Positions 24,134 through 34,885 of a stretch of DNA of 64,000 bases are shown here, piece after piece. Location: assembly GCF_000720255.1 (NCBI RefSeq), contig NZ_JOJE01000005.1, positions 1 to 64,000 of the forward strand, written 5' to 3'. The notes beneath the pieces were generated by a model. The model was given only the letters and a program-made list of their open reading frames with translations. It did no database searches and was not told where the DNA came from. How positions within the stretch are numbered: the first letter of the stretch is position 1; each line of letters opens with the position of its first letter. The position numbers were made by a program, and so were the translations under genes. Origin of the DNA: Streptomyces griseus subsp. griseus (GTDB lineage Bacteria; Actinomycetota; Actinomycetes; Streptomycetales; Streptomycetaceae).

Positions 24134-24936
24134 CGGTCCTCCCGCCCGCCTGGCGCGTCGGGCGGGTGACCCCGCTCGGAGAGTTGCACACCCCGCCCCG
24201 TATGACCGCGGCCCTGCTCCGGCTGGCCGTGCAGATCGTGCTGGTGGCGTCCCTGTGGCACGGCCTGTACGCGGCGGCCGGCACGACCGCGGGCCTGGAC
24301 CGCGACCAGGCGGTCAGCTACGCCGTGCTGGCCGTGCTCGCCTCCCGGTTGCGGGAGATCGACCAGTACGCGGCCCGTGACACCGTGATCCAGCACATGC
24401 ACTTCGGCACGATCGTCTACTGGTACCTGCGTCCGATGCCGCCCCAGCGCTACTACGCGCTGCGTGCCCTGGGCGAGCAGCTGTACGGGCTGGCCTGGTC
24501 GCTCGCCGGATACCTGGTGTGCCTGGCGGCCGGGGTGGTGCAGCCGCCCGCGTCGGCGGCCGTGGCGGGGGTGTTCGCGCTGAGCATGCTGTTCGGCCAG
24601 TGGGTCCTGTACTACGTCATGCTCGTCATCGACCAGCTGTGCTTCTGGACGCTGCGCAACGGCGCCGCGCTGCTGATCCTGATCTTCGCGCAGAACCTGC
24701 TGTCCGGGGTGTACGCGCCGCTGTGGTTCTTCCCGGACTGGTTCATCACGCTCAGCTCCTTCCTGCCCTTCCAGGCCACGCTGAGCGTGCCGCTGTCGCT
24801 GTACGTGGGCCGCATCCCGCTCTCGGACGCCGCGTTCCAGCTGTCCGTACAGGCCGGCTGGATCGTCGTACTGGCCCTGTTCACCCGGTTCCTGTGGCGG
24901 CGCGCCGCCCGCCGTGTCATCTCCCAGGGAGGCTGA
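24130..24936 (+). CDS. ABC-2 exporter permease 1
   Basis: The 268-residue membrane protein starts in the GTGA overlap with the ATPase gene and has about six hydrophobic segments (AALLRLAVQIVLVASLWHGL; ALSMLFGQWVLYYVMLVID; NGAALLILIFAQNLLSG). It resembles the ABC2_membrane_6 permeases that function as heterodimers. The next permease begins 4 bp after its stop. Confidence 0.85.
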   Translation: MTVLPPAWRVGRVTPLGELHTPPRMTAALLRLAVQIVLVASLWHGLYAAAGTTAGLDRDQAVSYAVLAVLASRLREIDQYAARDTVIQHMHFGTIVYWYLRPMPPQRYYALRALGEQLYGLAWSLAGYLVCLAAGVVQPPASAAVAGVFALSMLFGQWVLYYVMLVIDQLCFWTLRNGAALLILIFAQNLLSGVYAPLWFFPDWFITLSSFLPFQATLSVPLSLYVGRIPLSDAAFQLSVQAGWIVVLALFTRFLWRRAARRVISQGG

Positions 24937-24940
24937 GACC

Positions 24941-25741
24941 GTGAACGCCGTCCGGATCGCGTGGCGGGTCACGCGCCTCAACTTCCGTGCCCAGCTGGAG
25001 TACCGCACCGAGTTCCTGATGATGATCGCGGTCGGCGCGATCTGGCAGGTGTCGGTGCTCGTGTTCGCCACGGTACTGCTGACCCGGTTCACCGGCATGG
25101 GCGGCTGGAACAGCTCGGACGTCCTGCTGATCCCGGCGACGCGCATGCTCGCGCACGGGTTGTTCGTGCTGGTGCTGGGCCGGATCCACGCGCTGGGCCG
25201 GTTCATCCAGGAGGGCGTGATCGACACCTACCTGGTCCGCCCGATGCCGGTCCACCGCCAGGTCCAGCTGCAGTTCTTCCCCACCAACGCCATCGGCGAC
25301 CTCACGGTGGCGGCGGGTCTGATGGTGGGCGCGATCGCCCGCAGCGACCTGGACTGGACGGCCGGCCGGATCACGTACCTGGTCGCCGCGGTGTTCGGCG
25401 GCATGCTGCTGGAAGCGGCCCTGTTCACCGTGGTGGCCTGCGCCTCCCTGCGCTTCCCGGCCGCCGACTACTGGGGCCGCTGGCTGGAGGAACTCCTCGG
25501 CACGTTCGGGAGCTACCCGCTGAACGTGCTGCCCAGGGCGGTGGGCGGCCTGCTCACCTTCGGCCTCCCCCTCGCCTTCGTCGCCTACTTCCCCGCCGCC
25601 GTCCTCACCGGCCACGGCCACGACACCGGCGTCCCGTACTGGCTGGCGGCGGCCTCCCCCCTGATCGGACTGCTGGCGTACCTGGCGGCGCGGCTGCTGT
25701 GGAAGTGGAGCCTGAACCACTACACGGGGGTGAACGGCTGA
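24941..25741 (+). CDS. ABC-2 exporter permease 2
   Basis: The 266-residue membrane protein starts at a GTG preceded by GGGAGG and resembles the previous permease in length and helix pattern. It contains a conserved EYRTEFLMMI entry and a YPLNVLPRAVGGLLTFGLP segment typical of the family. It completes the ATPase-permease-permease transporter. Confidence 0.85.
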   Translation: MNAVRIAWRVTRLNFRAQLEYRTEFLMMIAVGAIWQVSVLVFATVLLTRFTGMGGWNSSDVLLIPATRMLAHGLFVLVLGRIHALGRFIQEGVIDTYLVRPMPVHRQVQLQFFPTNAIGDLTVAAGLMVGAIARSDLDWTAGRITYLVAAVFGGMLLEAALFTVVACASLRFPAADYWGRWLEELLGTFGSYPLNVLPRAVGGLLTFGLPLAFVAYFPAAVLTGHGHDTGVPYWLAAASPLIGLLAYLAARLLWKWSLNHYTGVNG

Positions 25742-25817
25742 CGGTGTCTTAGGGGGCCTGCACTATGCCCACCCGGGCCGCGCGGCCTGATCGGGTGCTC
25801 ATGGTGAAAGGACCCCT

Positions 25818-25823
25818 TAGGCT
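25818..25823 (+). promoter_or_regulatory. Possible leaderless -10 box (TAGGCT)
   Basis: TAGGCT lies 8 bp before the ATG at 25832, the spacing expected if transcription starts at the start codon. No ribosome binding site is seen. A -35 box is not evident. Confidence 0.4.
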
Positions 25824-25831
25824 CGCTGCCC

Positions 25832-26767
25832 ATGAACGAGGGACGTGCACTGGCCTACGCCGCCGAGGGCGCCGTGTGGTCCCGGCTCGCCGGGCTCCTG
25901 CCGAGGGCCGAGGACGTGGCGGAGGTCCAGGCGTGCTGGGACATCGGGGAGCAGGAGGGCGGGCTCGACCTGCTGGTGAGGAGGCTGCTCGAACAGGGCG
26001 TGCGCCTGGCGGAGTCGAGTCGCGCGGAGATCGCGGTGATGGCGGAGCAGTGGAGTGAGTGGGACGCGCTGGGGGCCGGGATCGTCGCGTGTCCGGCCGT
26101 GCCGACCGGGGACGCCTCGCTGCGGGTGTTCGAGGACGGCGCCGCGGAGCTGGTGCCCGTGCGGTCCGTGCTGCCGGAGCACCCGTCCGAGCGGACGTTC
26201 CTCGTGCCCTGGATCGCCTGTGCGCGCTGCGGCCGGACACTGGCCCGCACCCATGTGCGCGAGGAATGGGCGAACTTGTCGTACCTGCCGGAGTCGTACG
26301 TGGTGTTCGCGCCCGGCCGTGACCTCCTGGCGCAGCGACATCGAGCAGGTGCCGGCCATGGCGACGCAGGCCAGGAACGCCGCGCTCAGGGCGGCCACGA
26401 CGAGCACGTCACGCGTCCAGCCCAGTCCGGCGAAGGCCAGTCCGCACACGGCGATCGAACCGCTCCACGTCGGCCCGAAGCCGAACCGACGGCGGACCCG
26501 GGCCACGAGCAGGGAGCCGGCGACCGTGCCGAGCGCGCCGGCCGCCATGACCGCGCCGACGATGCCGTCGTCGTGGCCGAGGTCGTGCTTGAGGTGGTAG
26601 ATGACCAGGTCGGTCAGGCCGAGGGTGAGGAAGCTGAAGGCGAACAGCAGGACGGTCAGCGCGCGCAGCACCGGATGCCCGTACAGGAAGCCCACCCCGG
26701 CGCGCAGGTCCTGCCACAGCCCGGTCCGCCGCGCCGCCCGCTCGTCGTCGGCGGGGCGCCGCCGTAG
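25832..26767 (+). pseudogene. Hypothetical protein truncated by a deletion junction
   Basis: The first ~163 codons look native: helical segments (AVWSRLAGLLPRAEDVAEVQ), an EVQACWDIGEQEGGLDLLV block, and a C-X2-C pair (ACARCGRTLARTHVREEW). After about 26322 the frame reads antisense into the convergent MFS gene and ends at 26767, so the last ~148 codons are not genuine. Similar Streptomyces proteins of unknown function resemble the native part and continue beyond SYLPESYVVFAPG, so only the C-terminus is lost. The gene may still be expressed from the leaderless-type promoter. Confidence 0.6.
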
Positions 26768-27394
26768 TCGTACCGCGGCCAGACAGGCCGCCGAGACGCC
26801 GAAGCTGGCCGCGTCCACGCCGACGGCCGCGGCCGGGCCGGTCCACGCGGCGACCACACCCGCGCCCAGTGGTCCGAGCACACCCGCCGCGGCGGCGGTC
26901 GCGTTGAGCCGCCCGTTGGCCTCGGTGAGGCGGGCGGTGCCGACCAGGCCGCGTACGACGGTGACATAGCCGACGGCGAAGAGCATGCCGACGGCCTCGC
27001 CCAGCGGCAGGACCACGTACAGCAGCCCGACGTGCGGCCCGAAGAGCCACACCAGGGGGATCACCCCGTACAGCACCATGCGGACGAGATCGCAGCCGAT
27101 GAGGAGCCTGCGCCGGTCCACCCGGTCGACCACGGCCCCCGCGAACAAGGCCGCCACGACCGAGGCCGCCCCGCCGACGGCCGTGAGCAGACCCATCCTG
27201 GCGAGCGACCCGGTGGCCTGGAGCACCAGCAGGGGCAGCGCGATCATGGCGAAGGAGTCGCCCAGGAAGGAGAGGGTCTGCGCGGTCCAGAAGACCGTGA
27301 AGTCCCGTTGCCGCCAGAGAGGTCGCCGAGGTAACGGGCCGGTGTCCCGGGTGCCGTCGAGCGGCTCGTCCTCTTTGTGCGCCCCGTGCGTCAC

Positions 27395-27815
27395 CCCGCA
27401 CCCTTCCCCCGTCCGCGGCCACCTTCCCCGGCCACCTTCCCCGGCCACCTTATGTCGCCGGGTGACGGCTCGCGGCGGTCAATGACCTGGGGGCGGGGCC
27501 GAATCGAGACAGGTTGTGCGCATGCGCAGCGCGGCGTTTCTGCCGGGCGGTTTCACATGCGAGAAAACCCTTCCTAGTACCCCGGTTTCGCAGGGCCATG
27601 CAGGATCGTCACCGTCCCGATCACAGTGGCTCAGGACATGCCCCGAGCTTTGTTGCAGGGATGGAGCGTGGGATAGCCTGCGGCGTATTTTTCTCATCGC
27701 GCAGATCCGTGAACTGCGGAAATGCATGCACGAAAACGGGCCACGGAGTGATCGGCCCGGAGGGGTTCCGAGTCCTCGGCTGTGAGGGCTCTTGGGGAGC
27801 GGAACGAGGGTGCGC
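27395..27815. other. 421-bp intergenic region before the histidine kinase
   Basis: No gene with good codon phase was seen. The region is less GC-rich than its surroundings and holds a promoter (TTGTTG 27650-27655, TAGCCT 27674-27679) that leaves a leader of about 130 nt before the kinase ATG. Short frames read through it on both strands but have no ribosome binding sites. Confidence 0.5.
27650..27679 (+). promoter_or_regulatory. Promoter of the poly-HAMP histidine kinase gene
   Basis: TTGTTG and TAGCCT are separated by 18 bp. The distance to the kinase start is about 140 bp. Confidence 0.5.
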
Positions 27816-30800
27816 ATGACCAGCAACAGCACCGGAGTCGTCGACGCGGCCTGGGGTGATCAGGAGTTGCGTCAGCTTCTGGCCGGCCTGACGGCCGTCC
27901 GGGACGGAGATTTCGGCACCCGCCTGCCGGACGACGCCGACGGCCTCATGGGCGACATCGCCAAGGTCTTCAACGGCATGGTGGACCAGTTGTCCGTGTT
28001 CACCTCGGAAGTCACCCGGGTGGCCCGCGAGGTCGGCACCGAGGGCACCCTCGGCGGGCAGGCCCAGGTGCCGGGTGTCTCGGGCACCTGGGCCGACCTG
28101 ACGGACTCGGTCAACGCCATGGCGGGCAACCTGACCACCCAGGTCCGCGACATCGCCCAGGTGGCGACGGCGGTCGCCAAGGGCGACCTCTCCCAGAAGA
28201 TCGACGTACCCGCGCGCGGCGAGATCCTCCAGCTGAAGGAGACCGTCAACACGATGGTCGACCAGCTGTCCGCGTTCGCCGACGAGGTCACCCGGGTCGC
28301 TCGCGAGGTCGGCAGCGAGGGACGCCTCGGCGGGCAGGCCCAGGTGCCGGGCGTGGCCGGGGTCTGGCGCGACCTCACCGACTCCGTGAACCACATGGCG
28401 GGCAACCTCACCAGCCAGGTGCGCTCCATCGCGCAGGTGACCACGGCGGTGGCGCAGGGCGACCTCTCGCAGAAGATCACCGTCGACGCGCGCGGCGAGA
28501 TCCTGGAACTCAAGTCCACCATCAACACGATGGTCGACCAGCTGTCCGCGTTCGCCGACGAGGTCACCCGCGTCGCCCGCGAGGTCGGCACCGAGGGACG
28601 CCTCGGGGGCCAGGCGGACGTCAAGGGCGTCAAGGGGACCTGGCGGGATCTCACCGACTCGGTGAACTTCATGGCGGGCAACCTCACCGGCCAGGTCCGC
28701 AACATCGCGCTGGTGGCGACCGCGGTCGCCAAGGGCGACCTCTCGCAGAAGATCACCGTCGACGCGCGCGGCGAGATCCTGGAGCTGAAGAACACCATCA
28801 ACACGATGGTCGACCAGCTGTCCGCCTTCGCCGACGAGGTCACCCGGGTCGCCCGCGAGGTCGGCACCGAGGGACGCCTCGGTGGGCAGGCCCAGGTGCG
28901 GGGCGTGTCGGGCACCTGGAAGGACCTCACCGACAACGTCAACGTGATGGCGTCGAACCTGACCGGCCAGGTCCGCTCCATCGCCCAGGTCGCCACCGCC
29001 GTGGCGCGCGGCGATCTGTCGCAGCGGATCACGGTCGAGGCCAAGGGCGAGGTCGCGGCGCTGGCGGACGTCATCAACACGATGGTCGACACGCTGTCGG
29101 CGTTCGCCGACGAGGTCACCCGGGTCGCCCGCGAGGTCGGCACCGAGGGACGCCTCGGCGGGCAGGCGCACGTGCCGAACGTGGCGGGCACCTGGAAGGA
29201 CCTCACCGACAACGTCAACTCGATGGCCAACAACCTCACCGGCCAGGTGCGCAACATCGCGCTGGTGACGACCGCGGTGGCCAGGGGCGACCTGTCGAAG
29301 AAGATCGACGTGGACGCGCGCGGCGAGATCCTCGAGCTCAAGACGACGATCAACACGATGGTCGACCAGTTGTCCGCCTTCGCCGACGAGGTCACCCGCG
29401 TCGCCCGCGAGGTCGGCACCGAGGGACGTCTCGGCGGTCAGGCCGAGGTGGAGGGCGTGTCGGGCACCTGGAAGCGCCTGACGGAGAACGTGAACGAGCT
29501 GGCGGGCAACCTGACCCGGCAGGTCCGCGCGATCGCCGAGGTCGCGAGCGCCGTCGCCGAGGGGGACCTGACCCGTTCGATCACGGTGGACGCGTCCGGC
29601 GAGGTCGCCGAGCTCAAGGACAACATCAACTCCATGGTGGAGTCCCTGCGCGAGACCACCCGGGCCAACCAGGAGCAGGACTGGCTCAAGACGAACCTCG
29701 CCCGGATCTCGGGCCTGATGCAGGGCCATCGCGACCTGCCCGTGGTCGCCGAGCTGATCATGGACGAGCTGGTGCCGCTGGTGTCGGCCCAGTACGGCGC
29801 CTTCTACCTGGCCGAGGACGGCGACGGCCGGCCCGAGCTGCGGCTCGTCGGCTCCTACGGCTACCCCGACGACGACTCCCGTCCCGCCCGGATCCCCTTC
29901 GGCCGCACCCTGGTCGGCCAGGCCGCGCGCAGCCGGCGCACCATCACCGTGGACGAGCTGCCGCCGGACTACGTGACCATCTCCTCCGGTCTCGGCCAGG
30001 TGGTGCCGACCGCGCTGGTGCTGCTGCCCATCGTGGTCGAGGGCCAGGTCCTCGGTGTCATCGAGCTGGCGTCGGTCACCCCGTTCACGCAGACCCACCA
30101 GGACTTCCTGGCCCAGCTGATGGAGACCATCGGCGTCAACGTCAACACCATCGTGGCCAACGCCCGTACCGACGAGCTGCTCGTCGAGTCGCAGCGCCTT
30201 ACGGGTGAACTGCAGTCCCGTTCCGCCGAGTTGCAAGTGCAGCAGGAGGAACTCCAGCGCTCCAACGCGGAACTGGAGGAGAAGGCCTCGCTGCTGGCCG
30301 CCCAGAACCGGGACATCGAGGCGAAGAACCTGCAGATCGAGCAGGCGCGGCAGGAGCTGGAGACCCGGGCCCAGCAGCTGTCGCTGGCGTCGAAGTACAA
30401 GTCGGAGTTCCTGGCGAACATGAGCCACGAGCTGCGCACCCCGCTCAACAGCCTGCTCATCCTGGCCCAGTTGCTGGCCCAGAACCCCTCGCGCAACCTC
30501 ACCCAGAAGCAGGTCGAGTACGCGCAGATCATCCACTCCGCCGGTTCGGACCTGCTCCAGCTGATCAACGACATCCTCGATCTGTCGAAGGTCGAGGCCG
30601 GGAAGATGGACGTCACCCCGGAGCGGGTGGCGCTGCGGCAGCTCATCGAGTACGTCGAGGCCACCTTCCGGCCGATGACGACGCAGAAGAGCCTCGACTT
30701 CACGGTGACGACCGCGCCCGGCGCTCCCGCGGACCTGCTCACGGACGACTCCCGGCTGCGCCAGGTGCTGCGCAACCTGCTGTCGAACGCGGTGAAGTTC

Positions 30801-32087
30801 ACCGAACGGGGCAGCGTGGAGCTGAGCATCGAACCGGCGGCGGACGACGCGGTGCCCGAGGGCGTGATGCGGGGCGGGGCCGTGGTGGCATTCCGGGTGC
30901 GGGACACCGGTATCGGCATCCCGGAGCAGCACCTGGAGACGATCTTCGGCGCCTTCCAGCAGGCGGACGGCACGACGAGCCGCAAGTACGGCGGAACGGG
31001 CCTGGGCCTGTCCATCACGCGGGAGATCGCCCATCTGCTCGGCGGTGCCGTCACGGTGGACAGCACACCCGGCCAGGGCAGCACGTTCACGCTGTTCCTG
31101 CCGGTGGCCCGGGCCGACTTCGAGGAGGTGCTCACTCACGGCCGGCCCCCCGAGCGGCTGTCGGACGAGGCCCTTCCCGAGGGGGCGTCCACGGCGGCGC
31201 CGGTGGCGCAGATCGGTCCGGGGCCGCGGCCCCGGCGGCTGCTCATCGTGGAGGAGCGGCCGCGCGGTCTGCTGACGCTGGTCGCGGAGAGCGTCGTGAC
31301 CGATCTGACGCACGGCCGGGAGGACGGTGGGCCGCGGCCGTCGGTCGACATCATCACCGCCGTCGGGGCGCAGGAGGCGGCCGGTGCCCTCGCGGCCGAA
31401 CCGTGCCACTGCGTGGTCGTGGAGCTGGGTCTGCGCGACGGGGAAGCGTCGCGGTTCCTGCAAGCCCTGGAGGGCGACTCGGCGCTGGCGAGCGTGCCGG
31501 TGCTGGTGCACAACGGTCACCGCTCGGACGCGTCCCTGGAGGAGACGCTGCGGTCCGGCTCCTCGGGAGGGGCACTGGAGTTCCTGTCCAGCCTCGACGA
31601 ACTGCGCGAGCGCATCGCCCTGCACCTGGCGGCCGAGGAGCCCGGTGAGGTGCTGTCCCTGGTGAGGACCGAGGAATCGCCGAGTCTGGCGCCGCACCCC
31701 CTGGACGTGCCGCCGGCTGGGCGTACGGTCCTGGTGGTCGACGACGACGCGCGCAACCTCTTCGCGCTCAGCGGGATCCTGGAGCTGCACGGCTTCCGGG
31801 TGCTGCACGCCGAGAACGGGCGGAGAGGGATCGAGGCCCTGGTGGACAACCCGGACGTCGCGCTCGTGCTGATGGACGTGATGATGCCGGAGATGGACGG
31901 TTACACCGCGACCGCCGAGATCCGCAGGATGCCGCAGTACGCCGAGCTGCCCATCATCGCGGTGACGGCGAAGGCGATGCCCGGCGACCGGGAGAAGAGC
32001 CTCGCCTCGGGCGCCAGCGACTACGTCACCAAGCCGGTCGACACGCACGACCTCATCGCGTGCGTCCGCCGCTGGCTGCCCGCGTGA
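27816..32087 (+). CDS. Giant soluble poly-HAMP hybrid histidine kinase
   Basis: The 1423-residue protein has no signal peptide or membrane helix, so it is cytoplasmic. After a short HAMP-like head (about 18-60), residues about 65-616 consist of six tandem repeats of exactly 92 residues, each pairing two HAMP-like halves ([38 protein letters not shown]). Then come a GAF domain (about 628-790), a Glu/Gln-rich coiled coil (795-855), HisKA with His871 in SHELRTP, and HATPase_c ([29 protein letters not shown]). A degenerate receiver (about 1136-1285) has VVELG where the phospho-Asp is expected, and a full receiver carries Asp1354 in [12 protein letters not shown]. The layout is that of fungal Nik1/group III kinases and their bacterial relatives. 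The next gene encodes an ANTAR-PP2C phosphatase and probably acts in the same pathway. Confidence 0.92.
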   Translation: MTSNSTGVVDAAWGDQELRQLLAGLTAVRDGDFGTRLPDDADGLMGDIAKVFNGMVDQLSVFTSEVTRVAREVGTEGTLGGQAQVPGVSGTWADLTDSVNAMAGNLTTQVRDIAQVATAVAKGDLSQKIDVPARGEILQLKETVNTMVDQLSAFADEVTRVAREVGSEGRLGGQAQVPGVAGVWRDLTDSVNHMAGNLTSQVRSIAQVTTAVAQGDLSQKITVDARGEILELKSTINTMVDQLSAFADEVTRVAREVGTEGRLGGQADVKGVKGTWRDLTDSVNFMAGNLTGQVRNIALVATAVAKGDLSQKITVDARGEILELKNTINTMVDQLSAFADEVTRVAREVGTEGRLGGQAQVRGVSGTWKDLTDNVNVMASNLTGQVRSIAQVATAVARGDLSQRITVEAKGEVAALADVINTMVDTLSAFADEVTRVAREVGTEGRLGGQAHVPNVAGTWKDLTDNVNSMANNLTGQVRNIALVTTAVARGDLSKKIDVDARGEILELKTTINTMVDQLSAFADEVTRVAREVGTEGRLGGQAEVEGVSGTWKRLTENVNELAGNLTRQVRAIAEVASAVAEGDLTRSITVDASGEVAELKDNINSMVESLRETTRANQEQDWLKTNLARISGLMQGHRDLPVVAELIMDELVPLVSAQYGAFYLAEDGDGRPELRLVGSYGYPDDDSRPARIPFGRTLVGQAARSRRTITVDELPPDYVTISSGLGQVVPTALVLLPIVVEGQVLGVIELASVTPFTQTHQDFLAQLMETIGVNVNTIVANARTDELLVESQRLTGELQSRSAELQVQQEELQRSNAELEEKASLLAAQNRDIEAKNLQIEQARQELETRAQQLSLASKYKSEFLANMSHELRTPLNSLLILAQLLAQNPSRNLTQKQVEYAQIIHSAGSDLLQLINDILDLSKVEAGKMDVTPERVALRQLIEYVEATFRPMTTQKSLDFTVTTAPGAPADLLTDDSRLRQVLRNLLSNAVKFTERGSVELSIEPAADDAVPEGVMRGGAVVAFRVRDTGIGIPEQHLETIFGAFQQADGTTSRKYGGTGLGLSITREIAHLLGGAVTVDSTPGQGSTFTLFLPVARADFEEVLTHGRPPERLSDEALPEGASTAAPVAQIGPGPRPRRLLIVEERPRGLLTLVAESVVTDLTHGREDGGPRPSVDIITAVGAQEAAGALAAEPCHCVVVELGLRDGEASRFLQALEGDSALASVPVLVHNGHRSDASLEETLRSGSSGGALEFLSSLDELRERIALHLAAEEPGEVLSLVRTEESPSLAPHPLDVPPAGRTVLVVDDDARNLFALSGILELHGFRVLHAENGRRGIEALVDNPDVALVLMDVMMPEMDGYTATAEIRRMPQYAELPIIAVTAKAMPGDREKSLASGASDYVTKPVDTHDLIACVRRWLPA
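28008..29663 (+). repeat. Six in-frame tandem repeats of 276 bp
   Basis: Copies of the GAGGTCACCCG segment begin at 28008 (GAAGTC in this copy), 28284, 28560, 28836, 29112 and 29388, an exact 276-bp period. They encode the 92-residue HAMP pairs. Near-identical blocks could recombine and change the copy number. Confidence 0.95.
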
Positions 32088-32256
32088 GCCCGCCGCCGCC
32101 CGTCCGGCGCGTCGGCTCGGCGCCCGTCCCGCACAGCGGCGGGGCGCCGGCCCCGTGCGCCGGTCGGGCGGCCACGCCGTACACCGGCAGGCCGGGCGCC
32201 CCGCAGCGTCTCCCGTTCCGCGCGCCAGCGCGCTCAAGCCGAGGAGCCTCCACACC

Positions 32257-34749
32257 GTGAGCATGTCCGAGCAGCCGCCCGAAACGGGTCCGGACGGCGA
32301 GCCGCGGCTCGAACCCTCCACCACCCCGCCCTCTTCCACCGTGCCGGTGCTCCCCGACGACCCCGCCTCGCAGCTCGTGTCCCCGGAGGGGCCACCCGCG
32401 GATCCCGTGGGCGCCACGCCCGCCTCACCGGTGGGCCGGCTGGCGGCGACCGTGGAACGGCTCAGCCGGGAGGTGCGGGCCGCGCAGGCGGAGGCCGAGG
32501 GGCGTGCCCTGATCGAGCTCGCCAAGGGCATCCTGGTCGAACGGCTGGGGTGCGGACCCGCCCAGGCCGCCCGGCAGTTGGCCGAGCTGGCCGAGCAGGC
32601 GCAGCTGACTCCCCTGGAGTTCGCGGTCGACGTCATCAACCAGGCCGCCCGGGACCGGATGTCCGAGGTGACGGACGCGTTCCTCGCCGCCACCCGGGCC
32701 GCCGACGGGGCGGAGGCCGACTCGGTCGCCGTACGCCTGCGCGCGGCCGAGAGCGGCGCGCTGGCCGCGGACGACACGCAGGCGGTCGCCGACGCCCTGC
32801 TGGAGCAGGCGCTGCGGCCGCTCGGCGCGGTGGCGGTGGCGATCTGGGCCGCCGGGCACGACGGTTCGCTCACCCTGGCCGGCAGCGCCGGGTTCTCCCC
32901 GGCCGAGGCCACGCGCTGGCGTTACGTCCCCCCGGACGTGGCGACGGTGGCCCGGTCCGGACTCACCGAACGCGCGGGACAGTGGATCACGTCCCTCGGG
33001 AAGGCCGGGCTGCCCAGCATCGGGCTGCACCAGCATCCGGAGGGCGGCCGGGCCGCCCTGCCCGCGGGCGTCGGCGGGCGTATCCACGGGGTGCTGGAGA
33101 TCGCCTGGCCGACACCCCTGTCGAAGCAACCCCCGCAGATCGTCCGCCAGTTGGAGGCCCTGGCCGAGCTGTGCGCGCACACGCTGGAGACGTACACCCT
33201 GCTGCAGGGTCCCAGCCACGAGCCGCGTCTGCTGCCCGACGCCGCGGAGCTGATGGACCTGGCGGACGGGCTGCACGACCCGGCCCTCGTGCTGGTGCCG
33301 CACCTCGACGGCGCGGGGCAGCTGGTGGACTTCCGCATCCAGCACGTCAACAGCCGCTTCCTGGACCCGGCCGGAAGGCCTCGGGCGATGGTGAGCGGCG
33401 CGCTCCTGCTGGAGGCGTACCCGATCGCGGCCGGGGAGAGCGAGCTGTTCCAGCGCGTCGAGCGGGTGTACGCCACCGGTGAGCCGTTCCGGGCCCGCCG
33501 GATGAACCTCACCGCCCTCGTCGACCAGGTGCCACTGTCGGCGGTCGCGGACATCAGCATCAGCCGGCACGGCTCCGCCGTCCTGTTCATCTGGCGCATC
33601 GAGGACGAGACGGCCCGGCTGGCGAGTCTGCTCCAGCACGCCCAGCGCCTGGGCCGCATCGGTGGCTTCGAGCAGCATGTGCTGACCGGTGAGATCACCT
33701 GGAACGGGCAGCTGTTCGACCTGTTCGGGCGGCCGCAGTCGAGCACCCCGGTGCCTCTGGAGGAGCTGCCGGCGCATGCCCACGCGGACGACGGTGTCTC
33801 CATCCGTCGCTTCCTGCGCACGCTGCTGCACCAGCGGCGGCCGGCGTCCGCCGCCTTCCGGCTCCAGCGGCCGGACGGGGTGACCCGGCACATCCGGGTC
33901 GTCGCGGAACCGGTCCTCGACACCGACGGCCGGTTGCTGCTGGTGCGCGGCGCCTGCCAGGACATCTCGGCCCAGCACTGGACCGAGGTGGCGCTCGCCG
34001 CCACCCGTGACCAGCTGGCCCACACCGAGCAGCAGGCCACCGAACGCAACCGGCTGGCCCTGCAGTTGCAGCACGCCATCATGCCGCCCACGCAGGCACC
34101 GTTGCGGGTGCCCGACCTCCAGGTGGCGGTCCGCTACCGGCCCGCGGAGACCGAGCAGTTGGTGGGCGGCGACTGGTACGACGCCGTCGTCCTGCCGTCC
34201 CGGATGGTGCTGCTGTGCGTGGGAGACGTGGCCGGGCACGGCATCGAGGCCGCGACCAGCATGGTCGTCCTGCGCAACGCGCTGCGCGGCCTGGCGGTGA
34301 CCGGGGCCGGGCCGGGCCAGTTGCTGTCGTGGCTCAACATCGTGGCGCACAACCTGACGGGCGGCATCACCGCGACGGCGGTGTGCGGTCTGTACGACCC
34401 GGAGCGGCGCACGCTCCGCTGGGCCAGGGCGGGCCATCTGCCGCCCGTGCTCGTGCGGGACCGCGAGGCGGCTCCCCTGCCCCTGGTCAAGGGGATGCTG
34501 CTCGGCGTACTGCCCGAGGTCACCTACGAGGAGGAAGAGCTCCAACTGAACGGCGAGGACACCTTGTTGATGTACACGGACGGTTTGATCGAGCGCCGTG
34601 ACCGTTCCGTCGAGGAGTCCCTCACCCACCTCCTCACCGCCGCCCGCGCCGCTCCCACCACCCTCGACCAGCAGCTCGACCGACTGCTGACCTACAGCAG
34701 GTCGGACACCGACGACGACACGTGCATCGTGGGGATCCGGGTGGGGTGA
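32257..34749 (+). CDS. ANTAR-GAF-PAS-PP2C phosphatase (SpoIIE/RsbU-type regulator)
   Basis: The 830-residue protein starts at a GTG 10 nt after GAGGAG; an ATG two codons later is also possible. A disordered proline-rich head is followed by an ANTAR domain (about 81-131: GRALIELAKGILVERLGCGP) and a GAF domain (about 168-311). A PAS-like segment follows (about 338-448), then a PAS domain (about 461-571: GEITWNGQLFDLFGRP). A PP2C phosphatase of the SpoIIE/RsbU type covers about 600-830 (QHAIMPPTQAPL; GGDWYDA; VGDVAGHGIEAA; DTLLMYTDGLIERR). Such phosphatases dephosphorylate anti-sigma antagonists; ANTAR normally binds RNA. The two together suggest control at both the sigma-factor and RNA level. 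It is 169 bp downstream of the poly-HAMP kinase on the same strand. Confidence 0.9.
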   Translation: MSMSEQPPETGPDGEPRLEPSTTPPSSTVPVLPDDPASQLVSPEGPPADPVGATPASPVGRLAATVERLSREVRAAQAEAEGRALIELAKGILVERLGCGPAQAARQLAELAEQAQLTPLEFAVDVINQAARDRMSEVTDAFLAATRAADGAEADSVAVRLRAAESGALAADDTQAVADALLEQALRPLGAVAVAIWAAGHDGSLTLAGSAGFSPAEATRWRYVPPDVATVARSGLTERAGQWITSLGKAGLPSIGLHQHPEGGRAALPAGVGGRIHGVLEIAWPTPLSKQPPQIVRQLEALAELCAHTLETYTLLQGPSHEPRLLPDAAELMDLADGLHDPALVLVPHLDGAGQLVDFRIQHVNSRFLDPAGRPRAMVSGALLLEAYPIAAGESELFQRVERVYATGEPFRARRMNLTALVDQVPLSAVADISISRHGSAVLFIWRIEDETARLASLLQHAQRLGRIGGFEQHVLTGEITWNGQLFDLFGRPQSSTPVPLEELPAHAHADDGVSIRRFLRTLLHQRRPASAAFRLQRPDGVTRHIRVVAEPVLDTDGRLLLVRGACQDISAQHWTEVALAATRDQLAHTEQQATERNRLALQLQHAIMPPTQAPLRVPDLQVAVRYRPAETEQLVGGDWYDAVVLPSRMVLLCVGDVAGHGIEAATSMVVLRNALRGLAVTGAGPGQLLSWLNIVAHNLTGGITATAVCGLYDPERRTLRWARAGHLPPVLVRDREAAPLPLVKGMLLGVLPEVTYEEEELQLNGEDTLLMYTDGLIERRDRSVEESLTHLLTAARAAPTTLDQQLDRLLTYSRSDTDDDTCIVGIRVG

Positions 34750-34885
34750 CGCGCGAGTTCACCTGTTCCTTCGAACAATTCGGCCTGCGCGAGCGTATGA
34801 CCCTTCAGCGCGCCGAGTCGGGGAAGCGGCTCGGCGCGCACCCTCCCCTCCGGCCGGACAGTCCCGCCATTGCATTAGGCTGCTT

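Larger units (their letters stand above)
25817..27394 (-). pseudogene. Major facilitator superfamily transporter truncated at the same junction
   Basis: From a GTG at 27394 (GGAAGG upstream) the protein begins WRQRDFTVFWTAQTLSFLGD, typical of 12-helix actinobacterial drug-efflux MFS proteins. Genuine sequence runs about 357 residues to GTCSMSLRQEV near 26325; the last helices, normally about 60-100 further residues, are absent. The frame then continues antisense through the neighbouring gene to 25817. Loss of helices 11-12 should inactivate the transporter. Confidence 0.65.

Noticed and set aside
25817..27394. 525-codon MFS frame as a real transporter with an added soluble domain
   Set aside because: The extra ~165 codons are exactly antisense to the native part of the neighbouring gene and lack any domain pattern.
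28008..29663. 276-bp repeats as a mobile or integron-like array
   Set aside because: They are in frame and encode HAMP units; no recombination sites or flanking integrase genes are seen.
27621..32912. A 1763-codon open frame on the minus strand
   Set aside because: It lies opposite the histidine kinase gene, whose domains are unmistakable, and merely reflects GC-rich codon bias; its product has no recognisable domain.
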